Shown here: piece by piece, positions 46,138 to 55,352 of the stretch | Position numbering within the stretch: position 1 is the stretch's first letter | How the letters are laid out: each line of letters starts with the position of its first letter | Source of the DNA: Enterococcus devriesei | GTDB taxonomy: Bacteria > Bacillota > Bacilli > Lactobacillales > Enterococcaceae | Assembly (NCBI RefSeq): GCF_001885905.1 | Contig: NZ_JXKM01000002.1 | Coordinates: 1-64,000 of the forward strand | Length of the DNA stretch: 64,000 nucleotides | Direction: 5' to 3' | The notes under the pieces: model-generated | Databases searched by the model: none | Seen by the model: the letters and a program-made list of their open reading frames with translations, nothing else | Told to the model about the DNA's origin: nothing | Program-made: the position numbers and the translations under genes

Positions 46138-46506
46138 TTAACGGATGACTTCGACTTTATACCCATCTGGATCAGTAATGAAATAATAAGAAGGCTCAGT
46201 TCCCGGTAAACCTTTCATGTCGGTTACATTGAAGCCTTTTGCTTTTTGTTCTTCGTGAAGTTTTTGAATATCTTCTGAAGCGATCGCGATGTGACCGTAG
46301 CCGTCGCCTAAATCATAAGCTGCGTGATCATAATTGTAGGTTAATTCTAATTCATAATCATCTCCAGGCAAAGTCAAGTAAACAAGGGTGAATTTTGACT
46401 CTGGGAAATCACGGCGCCGTGACTCTTCAAAGCCGAAAGCCTCTTGATAAAATTTTAACGACGCATCTAGATCTTTTACGCGAACGCAGGTGTGTGCCAT
46501 CTTCAT
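46138..46506 (-). CDS. Lactoylglutathione lyase-like VOC protein (glyoxalase I)
   Basis: From ATG 46506 the product has 122 residues, typical of glyoxalase I. The four metal ligands are all in place: His in KMAHTCVRV (about residue 5), Glu in YELELTYNYDHA, His in GYGHIAIA, and Glu in YKVEVIR at the C-terminus. It detoxifies methylglyoxal as its thiol adduct. AAAGGATG lies upstream on the minus strand. Confidence 0.92.
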   Translation of the reverse strand: MKMAHTCVRVKDLDASLKFYQEAFGFEESRRRDFPESKFTLVYLTLPGDDYELELTYNYDHAAYDLGDGYGHIAIASEDIQKLHEEQKAKGFNVTDMKGLPGTEPSYYFITDPDGYKVEVIR

Positions 46507-46642
46507 AAATAAACATCCTTTCCTATCTGATAGATTCATCATACCATAATTGAATTGTTTTCTCGGATTTACGGATCTTAGTTGTTTATGAGTTTTTTTT
46601 AATGTACACTAGCTTATAAATAGAGTTTGTAGGAGGGTACCA

Positions 46643-47086
46643 ATGATCCCAGTATTTGGTCTGAAGGAAGCCGAAAAAAATTATCAAGCACGTTATGCTG
46701 CTTATGCGATTTTAATGAATGATAAAAAGGAAATTGCGCTAGTCCAAGCGCCAAATGGTGCCTATTTTTTACCTGGCGGAGAGATTGAAGGCAATGAAAC
46801 AAAAGAAGAAGCGATTGATCGAGAGATGCTAGAGGAATTAGGCTTTGAGGTGGTATTAGCTGATTATTTAGGGCAAGCGGATGAGTATTTCTATTCCCGT
46901 CATCGAGGAACGTATTTTTATAATCCCGGTTACTTTTATGGAACCAAAAGCTGGAAGCAAGTTTCGGAACCTTTAGAGGCTGGAAATGGCAGCAGTTGGG
47001 AAGCGCCGGAAAAAGCAATCGAGTTATTAAAACGTGGCAGCCATAAGTGGGCCGTGGAAGAATGGCTAAAGAAAAAAACTTTCTGA
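46643..47086 (+). CDS. Nudix hydrolase
   Basis: The 147-residue protein has a full Nudix box, GGEIEGNETKEEAIDREMLEELGF (GX5EX7REUXEEXGU pattern, with Met in place of Val at one position), about residues 46-70. The substrate cannot be predicted from the box. GTAGGAGGG precedes the ATG. It is convergent with the HD-domain gene and shares its terminator. Confidence 0.92.
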   Translation: MIPVFGLKEAEKNYQARYAAYAILMNDKKEIALVQAPNGAYFLPGGEIEGNETKEEAIDREMLEELGFEVVLADYLGQADEYFYSRHRGTYFYNPGYFYGTKSWKQVSEPLEAGNGSSWEAPEKAIELLKRGSHKWAVEEWLKKKTF

Positions 47087-47107
47087 TGTGAACAGAAAGT
47101 TTTTTTC
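47075..47107. terminator. Terminator Nudix/HD genes
   Basis: AAACTTTCTG pairs with CAGAAAGTTT around ATGTGAA, with T and A runs on the two sides. Confidence 0.88.
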
Positions 47108-47119
47108 TTTGGGCTGTAA

Positions 47120-48469
47120 TCAATTTATCAAAGCGCCATTATGAATATGACTGGCGAAGGCTTGATAATAATCATCAAACAAATCAGAGTTTTGCGCGTT
47201 CTGCTGGGTCATTTCTTTTGGATAATAAAAACGCACATCGCCTTGTCCTTGCCCAGTCAAAGCAGAAACCAACTGACTCGCTTTTGACAATTCAATTAGC
47301 GATCCGTCCTTTTGCATCAATTCAATTTGAGTCCGATGGCTGCCTTTTTCTGGACGATACAAATCATAAGGCAGATCGTAACTAGAATTGATCGCAGTGT
47401 AATAGCGGGGGTTGAAGCCGGCTTTTTCAACTAAGGATTTCATTTCAAGCAATAATGGATTTTCGCTGGAGTCAACAGTGATAGATTTCAATGGCTTGCG
47501 GTTTAAGAAACGGTAAGCCAAATCACTTAAGATCACGTCTTGCTCATCGATCCATTGGGCAAAATAGGTGTTTAATACGCCATCATCTAATTTCAAGTAA
47601 TCTTCCAAAGAAAAGTCTTCTTTAAGAAAAGGAATTAAAAATTGCGAATGAAACGCAAAAATTTCGGCGTCCTCTTGAAATAATTCATGAGCACGATCCA
47701 GTAAATGTTCCAATAACACCTCCATTGCTCGGGAAACAGGGTGGAAATAAACTTGGACGTACATTTGATAGCGGCTGACGATATAATCTTCTACCGCATG
47801 CATGCCATTCATGGAAAAAGCAATCCCACCTTCATAAGGGCGGATCACTCGTAAGATCCGGGTCAAGTCGAAGGTGCCGTATTCCGTGCCTGTATAATAA
47901 GCATCCCGCAATAAATAATCCATTCGATCGGCGTCGATTTGACTTGAGATCATTTGAACGACTTGGGGATTGGGGTAAGTCTTAGTAATCACACTAGCTA
48001 CTTTTTCTGGGAAGCCTTCTTCCACATTGTTCAAAATTTGAAAGACTTCTGTTTCAGGGGATGTAATGATGGCGACTGTTAACGCCTCATGATCCGTATG
48101 AAAAATATGTTCAAAGGTATGAGAATAAGGCCCGTGACCGACGTCGTGTAAAAGCGCCGCGCACAAAGCGACTAAGCGATGATCTTCATCCCAACCGTCT
48201 TTACCGAATTTTTCTTTTGAATAATTGCGTTTGAAAATATCGCAAATCCTGCGGGTGATCTCATAAACACCTAGTGAGTGAGAAAAGCGGCTGTGCTCAG
48301 CGCCGTGAAAGGTATAAGAAGTCGTGCCTAGTTGCTTAATCCGGCGCAAGCGCTGAACTTCTTTTGAATTGATCAAATCTAAAATCACTTGATGTTGAAC
48401 GTGAATATAGTTATGCACAGGATCACGAAAAACTTTTTCCATTGGTAGCAGTTGATATTTATAAGTCAT
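47120..48469 (-). CDS. HD-domain metal-dependent phosphohydrolase (YwfO-like dNTPase homologue)
   Basis: From ATG 48469 (AGGAGGTACTTC upstream) the protein has 449 residues. The HD residues are clear: HSRFSHSLGVYEITRR (first His), LLHDVGHGPYSHTFEH (His-Asp pair), and SSQIDADRMDYLLRDAYYTGTEYG with the last Asp. It resembles the Enterococcus dNTP triphosphohydrolase of solved structure and Bacillus YwfO. It is second in an operon with lipL, overlapping it by 11 bases. The metabolic link with lipoylation is unclear. Confidence 0.93.
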   Translation of the reverse strand: MTYKYQLLPMEKVFRDPVHNYIHVQHQVILDLINSKEVQRLRRIKQLGTTSYTFHGAEHSRFSHSLGVYEITRRICDIFKRNYSKEKFGKDGWDEDHRLVALCAALLHDVGHGPYSHTFEHIFHTDHEALTVAIITSPETEVFQILNNVEEGFPEKVASVITKTYPNPQVVQMISSQIDADRMDYLLRDAYYTGTEYGTFDLTRILRVIRPYEGGIAFSMNGMHAVEDYIVSRYQMYVQVYFHPVSRAMEVLLEHLLDRAHELFQEDAEIFAFHSQFLIPFLKEDFSLEDYLKLDDGVLNTYFAQWIDEQDVILSDLAYRFLNRKPLKSITVDSSENPLLLEMKSLVEKAGFNPRYYTAINSSYDLPYDLYRPEKGSHRTQIELMQKDGSLIELSKASQLVSALTGQGQGDVRFYYPKEMTQQNAQNSDLFDDYYQAFASHIHNGALIN

Positions 48470-49265
48470 GAAGTACCTCCTGAATAGTGGTGTTGCGTTG
48501 CCGCATATTTTCGATGCGGCGTTGATACTCTTCCATTTGGAAAAATTTTGGTAGAAAAGCGGATTGATCTTGATGAGGCATAGCATGAAGCAGTTCTTTT
48601 TTGACCGATGCTAAAGAAACATCAAAGGGTGCTGTTTCTGCCAGTGTGGTCATGCTGCTGGGATCAACGGAGGGATAATCAATCCCAAATTGATCTTGTA
48701 AGCCACTTTGATAAAAGGAGCGGACGATTTCGCCCCGTAAATTTTGGTCACCGTCAACGCTTAGATACATCATAATCGCCACACCGTCTTTAATCCGACG
48801 TTGAGCGATCCCGGCGATTTTTTTTCCTTTGATAGAAAGATCAAATTTTCCGGGACAATAGGAATCAGCGACCTCACCAACCGTTAGGCCTAGGCTGCCG
48901 AATGGAGTATGCTGAAACCAATCCACCATCGCTTGATAGCCGTCATCGATTGAACCTGCAATGGTTTCTTTTGGCAGGATCAATGAAATGTTTAGAATAC
49001 CAGTATCATTAATGACGCCTAAGCCACCGGAATTACGCAGTACTAAGCGATAATCTTGTTGGTGAACGGTTTTTAACGCGTCGTTAAGGTGGGGAACACG
49101 GCTATCCTTCATACCTAAGATCAAGGTTTTTGGTAATTGCCAAAAGTGGATGACAGGCTGCTGCTGTTCGCCGCTGAATTCCGTTAGTACATCGGTCAAC
49201 GCGAATGGATTAAACAGCTCGCTCTCCGAAAGCATTCCTTGGTCAAACAGTAAAGCCTCTTTCAT
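48459..49265 (-). CDS. lipL: Octanoyl/lipoyl amidotransferase LipL
   Basis: From ATG 49265 (GAGAGGAAG upstream) the protein has 268 residues. It belongs to the lipoate-protein ligase fold with LRNSGGLGVINDTGILNISLI. The cysteine in DSYCPGKFDLSIKGKKIAGIAQRR, about residue 137, marks it as LipL, which moves lipoyl or octanoyl from GcvH to E2 subunits, not as an ATP-using LplA. ATG 49286 is an alternative start. No lip or GcvH gene is nearby. It overlaps the HD gene. Confidence 0.9.
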   Translation of the reverse strand: MKEALLFDQGMLSESELFNPFALTDVLTEFSGEQQQPVIHFWQLPKTLILGMKDSRVPHLNDALKTVHQQDYRLVLRNSGGLGVINDTGILNISLILPKETIAGSIDDGYQAMVDWFQHTPFGSLGLTVGEVADSYCPGKFDLSIKGKKIAGIAQRRIKDGVAIMMYLSVDGDQNLRGEIVRSFYQSGLQDQFGIDYPSVDPSSMTTLAETAPFDVSLASVKKELLHAMPHQDQSAFLPKFFQMEEYQRRIENMRQRNTTIQEVLHDL

Positions 49266-49494
49266 AAAATCTTCCTCTCGTTTCATCGTTTCTTTTCCTA
49301 TTATAAACAAAAACACGCGAAGCATGTAATGAAGTCGCTTAAAAAGCAGAAGTAGTTGACAAAAGTGACAAAACCGACAAAAATAAATGTTGGAAGGATT
49401 TTAATCCGACTTAAGTAACAGATAATTATAATTTTAAATTCATTTATCAGATCGAAAATGAATTCACCGACAATGAAGAAAGGGTGGAAGCTCT

Positions 49495-49929
49495 GTGAAT
49501 ATCAAAGAAGGCATTCCCGCAAATATCAAAGTCCAAACAAAGGTGATGCAAAATAACGAAACAGAAGATTTTGTATTTGATCTTCCCGGTCAAGTCGTCA
49601 AAATGGGCGACACCTTATACATTCGTTACAAGGAAATCCAGCCAGATGGTCAAGAAATTCCGGTGACAGTCAAAGTGACACCAGATTCGCAAGTCCAATT
49701 GATTCGCTCCGGCGATGCTAGAATGCGGATGCGCTTTGCCTATCGGGAAAAAATGGAAACGAGTTATAAAACACCTTATGGCATGTTTATGATCACAACC
49801 TACGCGCAAAATCTCCATGTCAGCCTAAAGGATCGGCCTTTTTCTGGCATTATTACGATCGATTATTCCTTATATATGAAGGAAGAAAAAGTCGGCGACT
49901 ATCACATGGTATTAGAATTTACTACCTAA
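49495..49929 (+). CDS. DUF1934 (YwiB-like) beta-barrel protein
   Basis: The 144-residue protein from GTG 49495 (AAAGGGTGG upstream) has the DUF1934 layout: a row of beta strands (VQTKVMQNNETEDFVFDLPGQ, TLYIRYKE, VTVKVTPD) and a terminal acidic strand. Lipocalin-like barrel proteins of this group are often next to rpoE in Firmicutes, as here. Function is not established. Confidence 0.88.
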   Translation: MNIKEGIPANIKVQTKVMQNNETEDFVFDLPGQVVKMGDTLYIRYKEIQPDGQEIPVTVKVTPDSQVQLIRSGDARMRMRFAYREKMETSYKTPYGMFMITTYAQNLHVSLKDRPFSGIITIDYSLYMKEEKVGDYHMVLEFTT

Positions 49930-50002
49930 GTATAAGAAAGGTTTGCTTTTTAGCTTTTGTTTTTGTATGATAAGGAGTAGACTTTGAAAGGACGTGTCAT
50001 AC

Positions 50003-50611
50003 TTGGAACTTAGTATTTTTGATGGTTTGAACAAAGATGAATTGTCAATGATTGAAGTGGCGCACGCAATTCTGGAAGATCGTGGAGAAGTAATGGATTT
50101 TTCTGATCTAGTCAATCAAATCCAAAACTATCTTGGCAAATCAGACAGTGAGATTCGTGATGCATTAGCTCAATTTTATACCGATTTGAATATTGATGGA
50201 AGTTTTATTTCTCTTGGTGATAATCGCTGGGGATTACGTTCATGGTACGCAATCGACTCGATCGATGAAGAAGTGAACCATGGCTTAGAAGATGAAGAAG
50301 AAGACAAACCGCGTCGTAAGAAACGTAAGAAAGTCAACGCCTTTATCAATGATGATGAAGATGCTATCGACTACAACGACGATGATCCTGAAGATACCGA
50401 TCTGTTAGCAGACGATGATGAGGATGAAATCGACGATGACGATGATGACGACGATGATGAAATCGCAGCATACAACTCTGATTTACAAGAAATCGGAGCG
50501 GATGCAAACGAGGATGACGAAGAAGTTGTCCCTGGCGGAATCGAAGATGATCTAAGCGTGATTGATGATGACGACGATGATTTTGATGACGATGAGGATG
50601 AAGAAGAGTAG
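50003..50611 (+). CDS. rpoE: RNA polymerase delta subunit
   Basis: The 202-residue protein has the HARE-HTH N-terminal domain ([30 protein letters not shown] and [26 protein letters not shown]) and a very acidic C-terminal half, mainly Asp and Glu, as in all delta subunits. It promotes RNA polymerase recycling and promoter selectivity. I prefer TTG 50003, ten bases after AAAGGA. GTG 49994 is only one base away. In most relatives pyrG follows; here it does not. Confidence 0.95.
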   Translation: MELSIFDGLNKDELSMIEVAHAILEDRGEVMDFSDLVNQIQNYLGKSDSEIRDALAQFYTDLNIDGSFISLGDNRWGLRSWYAIDSIDEEVNHGLEDEEEDKPRRKKRKKVNAFINDDEDAIDYNDDDPEDTDLLADDDEDEIDDDDDDDDDEIAAYNSDLQEIGADANEDDEEVVPGGIEDDLSVIDDDDDDFDDDEDEEE

Positions 50612-50637
50612 ATCAATATGATCTACTCTTTTTTTGT
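50605..50637 (+). terminator. Terminator of rpoE
   Basis: AGTAGATC and GATCTACT pair around AATAT and are followed by CTTTTTTT. The next 230 bases to the P450 gene hold no other feature I can support. Confidence 0.92.
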
Positions 50638-50873
50638 TTTCCATCACATGAGTTAGCATAACAGTGGGAGTCGCATCTGTAATGAAGTTTCAATTTTTTT
50701 AAACTTAAAAGTAGATCCTTTATAGCAACTAGTTTTTAATAGCTAGCTGATAGATCGAAAAGACTTTTTTCGATAACATGACCCAGCCTGATCATTTTCA
50801 AGCGTTTAATTTTGTTCTTTTGAAAAAAACACGTTAGTATAATTTTAGAAAGAATAATTGAAGGGTGGTTACT

Positions 50874-52133
50874 ATGGAAAAAGTACCTGAAATAAAAATC
50901 AAATTAACCGATGTCACAGAACGTTTAGATGAAGGATATCTGCTTCTTTCGAAACTTCGCGAAGAGGCTGGGGCACCGGTGGTAAAAGCGCGCCTATTGA
51001 ATAAGGAAGTTATTGCCGTCTACGGGAAAGATGCGGCCAAAAAGTTTTATGATCCACGTAATTTTAAACGGGAAGGGGCAATGCCAAAACTTGTATTGAA
51101 AACATTATTTGGCGAGGATGGTGTACAAACATTAGATGGCAAATCCCATGAGAAACGCAAAACGATTTTTATGGACTTGATGACGCCAAAACGCATGGAG
51201 GATTATCATCGCATTTTGGATCGAACATTAACCAAACGAATGGATCAAGAACATGGCGAGTTTCAGTTATTCGATGTAGCCAAAGATGTTCTGTTCCGCT
51301 CAATTTGTGAATGGTCTGGAATTGATTTGACTCAGATGAGTCAAACAGAAATCGATCATTTGGCGGAATATCAAATTTCGATGATTAGCTCGGCAGTAAC
51401 CAATCCGAAAACTCACGTCAAGGGAATCGAGAATCGCAAGAAATCTGAAAAATGGGCGCAGTCATTGATTGAAGAAGCGCGCACACATCCTGTTGCAGGC
51501 AAAGAAGAGGTCGCGTTGTATGCTTTCGCTTCGGCTACCGACGACGAAGGTGAATTGTTGCCAATCGATGTAGCGGCAGTCGAGTTGTTGAATGTGATTC
51601 GGCCAACGGTGGCTTTAACAGTGTGGATTGCATTAATGGGGCACGCGCTCTTTAGCCGCCCAGATATTTATCAACGTCTGCATGCGGAATTTGATCAACT
51701 GCAAGATTCCTTTATCCAAGAAATGCGCCGCTATTATCCTTTCTTTCCGATGCTGCCGGCCTTTGCTGTTCAAGACGTCGAAATCGATGGCTACTTGATT
51801 CCTAAAGACAGCTGGGTGGTCTTAGATCTCTATGGGACGAACCACGATGAGCGCACGATTGAAACACCAGAAGTATTTCGAATCTCCCGCTATTTAGGCA
51901 AAGAAAAGCATATCTCTTACGATGAAGAGTACGAAATGATTGCCCAAGGCGGCGGAAAATTCGAAGCGATGCATCGCTGTGCGGGTGAATGGATCACACT
52001 GCATGCATTACGAGTCTTTTCCGACCAACTAGTGAATAAATACCAGTTTACAGTCCCAGAGCAAGATTGGGAGATCCCACTGAATCAGTTTCCGACATTC
52101 CCAAAAAGCAAAGCAGTTTTAGTGAAAAAATAA
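50874..52133 (+). CDS. Cytochrome P450 of the CYP152 peroxygenase type
   Basis: From ATG 50874, after GAAGGGTGG, the protein has 419 residues. The heme-thiolate ligand is Cys369 in MHRCAGEWITLHAL, a CYP152 hallmark (RCxGEW). The I helix carries Arg243-Pro244 in NVIRPTVALTVW in place of the usual acid-alcohol pair. CYP152 enzymes use H2O2 with the fatty-acid carboxylate bound by that arginine, giving alpha- or beta-hydroxylation or decarboxylation. No redox partner is encoded beside it, as expected. P450s are rare in Lactobacillales. It is a single gene with its own terminator. Confidence 0.93.
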   Translation: MEKVPEIKIKLTDVTERLDEGYLLLSKLREEAGAPVVKARLLNKEVIAVYGKDAAKKFYDPRNFKREGAMPKLVLKTLFGEDGVQTLDGKSHEKRKTIFMDLMTPKRMEDYHRILDRTLTKRMDQEHGEFQLFDVAKDVLFRSICEWSGIDLTQMSQTEIDHLAEYQISMISSAVTNPKTHVKGIENRKKSEKWAQSLIEEARTHPVAGKEEVALYAFASATDDEGELLPIDVAAVELLNVIRPTVALTVWIALMGHALFSRPDIYQRLHAEFDQLQDSFIQEMRRYYPFFPMLPAFAVQDVEIDGYLIPKDSWVVLDLYGTNHDERTIETPEVFRISRYLGKEKHISYDEEYEMIAQGGGKFEAMHRCAGEWITLHALRVFSDQLVNKYQFTVPEQDWEIPLNQFPTFPKSKAVLVKK

Positions 52134-52144
52134 TTATTAAAAAA

Positions 52145-52190
52145 ATACTTTTCACCATCTAAGTAATTGTTGATGGTGAAAAGTATTTTT
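52145..52190 (+). terminator. Terminator of the P450 gene
   Basis: AATACTTTTCACCATC pairs with GATGGTGAAAAGTATT around a 12-base loop and is followed by TTTG. Confidence 0.93.
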
Positions 52191-52518
52191 GTTGGTTAAA
52201 GTAGAAAAAACAATAGACGATCAAATATTTTATTTGAGTTTAAAATTTTTAAAACCGAAAAGATAAGCAAGATTTATTAAGTCATTTTTACGAAAGGCTT
52301 CTTTTTGAGTGATATTTGTAATCGGGAAATAAACTAGAGCTTTACGAAATAAGAGTAATTCGGAAAAATGAAATATTATTTAACTAATTTCTCAAGGAAA
52401 GGATAACTCCGATCAGTTTAATGGTCTTTTCCAAGGTTTGATCTAGAAAAAATTCGACAGATAATGGCATGAAAATTGCTTTATTTTATTTAGGAAATAA
52501 AGCAGTTAGAGAAAGAGG
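52191..52518 (+). promoter_or_regulatory. Leader region of the sensor kinase gene
   Basis: No gene is seen in this 328-base gap. Near its end AAAGGATAACTC (52399-52410) opens a stretch with ATGGCATGAAAATT (52473-52486) and a hairpin GCTTTATTT with AAATAAAGC, 9 bp (52487-52503), then AGAAAGAGGATG at the start codon. The order resembles the ntp repeat units, though only the GGCATGAAAAT block is close in sequence. Confidence 0.45.
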
Positions 52519-54219
52519 ATGAATATATTGCAAGAGCTGCTGAAGTGGTTAAAAAATCATTCTTTAAAATGGAAAACGCTTACTACGACGATTTTGTTGA
52601 TTCTTTTGGTAATGATGTTCATCTTGATTTTTTTATACAACGACAGCAATCGTGCGTTACTGGATCAAGGAAAAATCATTCTTCAAAATGAGGCTGAAAA
52701 GAGTCGAGTGGATGCGGATTATAAACTGAATAGTGTCGAAGACCTAGGTTTTCGGATGATCCAAGACGAACAATTTGGAAGTTTTCTTTCTCGTTATTCC
52801 GCCGAAGAAAATTTTAGTCAAAATCCTAATACTGATTTTCAGATTACTATGGTTGCAGAAATTCGTGGCAGAATAGCTGAAAATAGCAGCATTGGATCGG
52901 TGGAAGTTTTTCTTGAACATGATCACTTTATAATTTCTAAGGAACATTATATACATAAAGAAAAAGTGGAAAAAGTACTTCCAAAATATCAATGGTTAAA
53001 AAAACAGAATCAATTATGTTTAATAATTCCTTTTAACATCTTTTTGGAAAAAAATGATAAGAGTGGTTGGTTGAAGGTTAATATTGATCCCCAAACGATT
53101 TTTCATATAACAAATGATCAGCCCGAAGGTAACCGAATCAGAGTTTTGGATAATAAAGATAGTTTACTTTATGAAAACATGCCTGATGCGGCGGCACCTA
53201 GTAAATTACCGAAGAGCTGCAGTGAAAGTATCATAGATCAAAATCTGATTGTCTGCACTGAGAAATTGAGTAACGGGTGGAAAGTTCTAAATTTTGTCAG
53301 TACGAAACAGTACGAATTAAAATTCATTAATGTTTTGCGACGACTATTACCAATCATGTTCGCTATTTTGCTGTTGGGGTCCTTATTTACATATCTAATT
53401 TCCTTATGGTTGGTAAATCCAATTGTGAAGCTCAGCAAGCATATAAAAGCTCAGAATAGACTAGAGCTACCGCAAAAAGCTTCAGTGTACAGCAATGATG
53501 AGGTTGGCGACTTAGCTAAAAGCTACAATCAACTGGTTGAAGATATGGATGAACTTTTTACGAAAAAGCAATTGGAAGAAAAAGGGCGGCACGAGGCGGA
53601 AATAAGTGCTTTTCAATCACAAATACAACCACACTTTCTATACAACACCCTCGCTATCATTCGTTGGTCTGCAAAAAAGCGCGATACCCCACAAGTCCTT
53701 AAATTAGTGACTGACTTGTCTCGTTATTATCGACTGGTTTTAGCAAAAGGAAAGAATTTCGCTTCATTGAAGGATGAGTTGGATCTTGTTTACTACTATT
53801 TAGAGATTCAAAAGGTTCGTTTTAGTGATCAATTGGAGGCAGAAATTGTTATTGATCCGGAGATCGAAAGTGAGAACTATTATGTATTGCATCGAATATT
53901 ACAACCATTGGTAGAAAATTCTTTAGAACATGGAATCTTTCCTCAGGGAAAAGGAAAGATTTACGTAAAGGTGAATCAAGATGAAACGTACTTATATCTT
54001 TCTGTAATAGATGACGGTATCGGAGCCTCTCCCGAAATTGTGTCGGAAATTAATCAAGGGAGTTTTGAACCTAGAGAAGAAAGTGGATTTTCTTTAGTGT
54101 GTATCATTCAAACACTAAAATCCTATTATCAAGATCAGGTGAAAGTGACGTTTGAATCCATTCAAGGAGAAGGAACCATAATTGAGATACGATTAAAGAA
54201 AAGAATAATAAAAAGATGA
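52519..54219 (+). CDS. Sensor histidine kinase of the YesM type
   Basis: The 566-residue protein has an N-terminal helix (residues about 20-42), an extracellular sensor domain (45-275), a second helix (278-302), a HAMP linker and a His_kinase domain with SQIQPHFLYNTLAIIRW (His372). The HATPase end shows VENSLEHGIFP and VIDDGIGAS. ATG 52519 has its Shine-Dalgarno almost touching it, so TTG 52528 is a real alternative. With the regulator at 58896 it likely senses an extracellular glycan product. Confidence 0.93.
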   Translation: MNILQELLKWLKNHSLKWKTLTTTILLILLVMMFILIFLYNDSNRALLDQGKIILQNEAEKSRVDADYKLNSVEDLGFRMIQDEQFGSFLSRYSAEENFSQNPNTDFQITMVAEIRGRIAENSSIGSVEVFLEHDHFIISKEHYIHKEKVEKVLPKYQWLKKQNQLCLIIPFNIFLEKNDKSGWLKVNIDPQTIFHITNDQPEGNRIRVLDNKDSLLYENMPDAAAPSKLPKSCSESIIDQNLIVCTEKLSNGWKVLNFVSTKQYELKFINVLRRLLPIMFAILLLGSLFTYLISLWLVNPIVKLSKHIKAQNRLELPQKASVYSNDEVGDLAKSYNQLVEDMDELFTKKQLEEKGRHEAEISAFQSQIQPHFLYNTLAIIRWSAKKRDTPQVLKLVTDLSRYYRLVLAKGKNFASLKDELDLVYYYLEIQKVRFSDQLEAEIVIDPEIESENYYVLHRILQPLVENSLEHGIFPQGKGKIYVKVNQDETYLYLSVIDDGIGASPEIVSEINQGSFEPREESGFSLVCIIQTLKSYYQDQVKVTFESIQGEGTIIEIRLKKRIIKR

Positions 54220-54344
54220 TGGGTTAAAATAATATTTCAATAACGATAGTGCATCGTTGGATTTTAATAAATACCATTGCATTTTGAATGAATCGTTGAT
54301 TTTTATAAAAAATAACGCTTTCTAAAAAGGTAAGATTAATCCAT

Positions 54345-54358
54345 CGGAAACGGTTACA
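54345..54358 (+). promoter_or_regulatory. cre-like site upstream of the transporter genes
   Basis: CGGAAACGGTTACA fits the cre consensus TGNNANCGNTNNCA with one mismatch, at the first base. It is about 35 bases upstream of the first permease gene, suggesting CcpA-mediated catabolite repression (inference). Confidence 0.6.
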
Positions 54359-54391
54359 AAGTTTCTTTGAATTAGTAAGGAGGAGTTAAAG

Positions 54392-55339
54392 ATGGAAGCT
54401 TCTGTCACAAATACCAAGGTGAAGAAAAAAAGAAAGTTTCTGACGACGGGGAATAAACTACTATTTATTGTGCTACCGTTTATGCTTTTTGTATTTGTTT
54501 TTGCCTATTTACCGATTGCTGGATGGTACATCGCATTTGTTGATTACTCACCGGGGGCATCCATCATGGATATGCCATTTGTAGGTCTAAAGTGGTTCAA
54601 GATGCTGATTTCTTCACAAGAGCAAATAAATATTGTTATACGTGTAATAAAAAATACTTTAGGGATGAGTTTTTTAGGCTTAGCCACAAGTTGTTTGCCT
54701 ATGTTTTTTGCCATCTTACTTTATGAACTTCGCAGTAGCAAAGTACGTCGAGTGGTTCAAACGCTAACTACAGCACCCCATTTCGTTTCATGGGTGCTCG
54801 TTTACTCATTAGTCTTCGCGTTTTTGTCAGTTGACAATGGTGTTGTGAATAATCTGTTAGTTGATTTTGATTTTATCAGTCAACCGATTAATTTTTTGTT
54901 GGACTCAGATCATATGTGGATCAAAATGTCTATGCTGGGATTATGGAAGGGTATCGGTTGGAGCGCTATTATGTATCTGGCAGCTATCAATGGTATCGAT
55001 CAGGAGCTTTATGAAGCTGCTAGTATTGATGGAGCCAGCCGGTTCAAAAAGGTACTGCATATTACGATTCCCGGTCTCTTACCAACGTTTTTTGTTTTAC
55101 TGATGATGAGTGTCGCCAATATGATCAATACTGGTATGGAACAATACTTTATCTTTTCAAATGCAATGAATAAAACTAGTTTGGAGGTATTAGATTTGTA
55201 TACTTACAACATCGGTCTTGGAAATGGGAACTTCTCTTTAGCGACAGTTGTCAGTATTTTGAAAAGCTTTGTTAGTTTGATTCTGTTCTTTTCAGTTAAT
55301 AAATTTTCAAAAGTCGTTCGCGGCGAATCGATCTTCTAA
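54392..55339 (+). CDS. Carbohydrate ABC permease, LplB type (CUT1)
   Basis: The 315-residue protein has six predicted helices and the LplB-type binding-protein-dependent permease EAA motif DQELYEAASIDGASRFKKVLHITIPGL (about residues 207-233). AAGGAGG precedes the ATG. It pairs with the permease at 55353 to form the channel for a large oligosaccharide brought by the lipoprotein at 56355. No ATPase is in the window; such systems share an MsmX-like ATPase. Confidence 0.94.
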   Translation: MEASVTNTKVKKKRKFLTTGNKLLFIVLPFMLFVFVFAYLPIAGWYIAFVDYSPGASIMDMPFVGLKWFKMLISSQEQINIVIRVIKNTLGMSFLGLATSCLPMFFAILLYELRSSKVRRVVQTLTTAPHFVSWVLVYSLVFAFLSVDNGVVNNLLVDFDFISQPINFLLDSDHMWIKMSMLGLWKGIGWSAIMYLAAINGIDQELYEAASIDGASRFKKVLHITIPGLLPTFFVLLMMSVANMINTGMEQYFIFSNAMNKTSLEVLDLYTYNIGLGNGNFSLATVVSILKSFVSLILFFSVNKFSKVVRGESIF

Positions 55340-55352
55340 GGAGTGATGCACT

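Noticed and set aside
50371-50616. Minus-strand frame encoding an almost pure serine protein
   Set aside because: It is the antisense shadow of the Asp/Glu repeats (GAT/GAC/GAA codons) of rpoE and has no ribosome binding site.
50862-50876. T-box antiterminator-like GGGTGG before the P450 gene
   Set aside because: Only the ribosome binding site GGGTGG is present. The full T-box sequence, specifier loop and terminator are missing.
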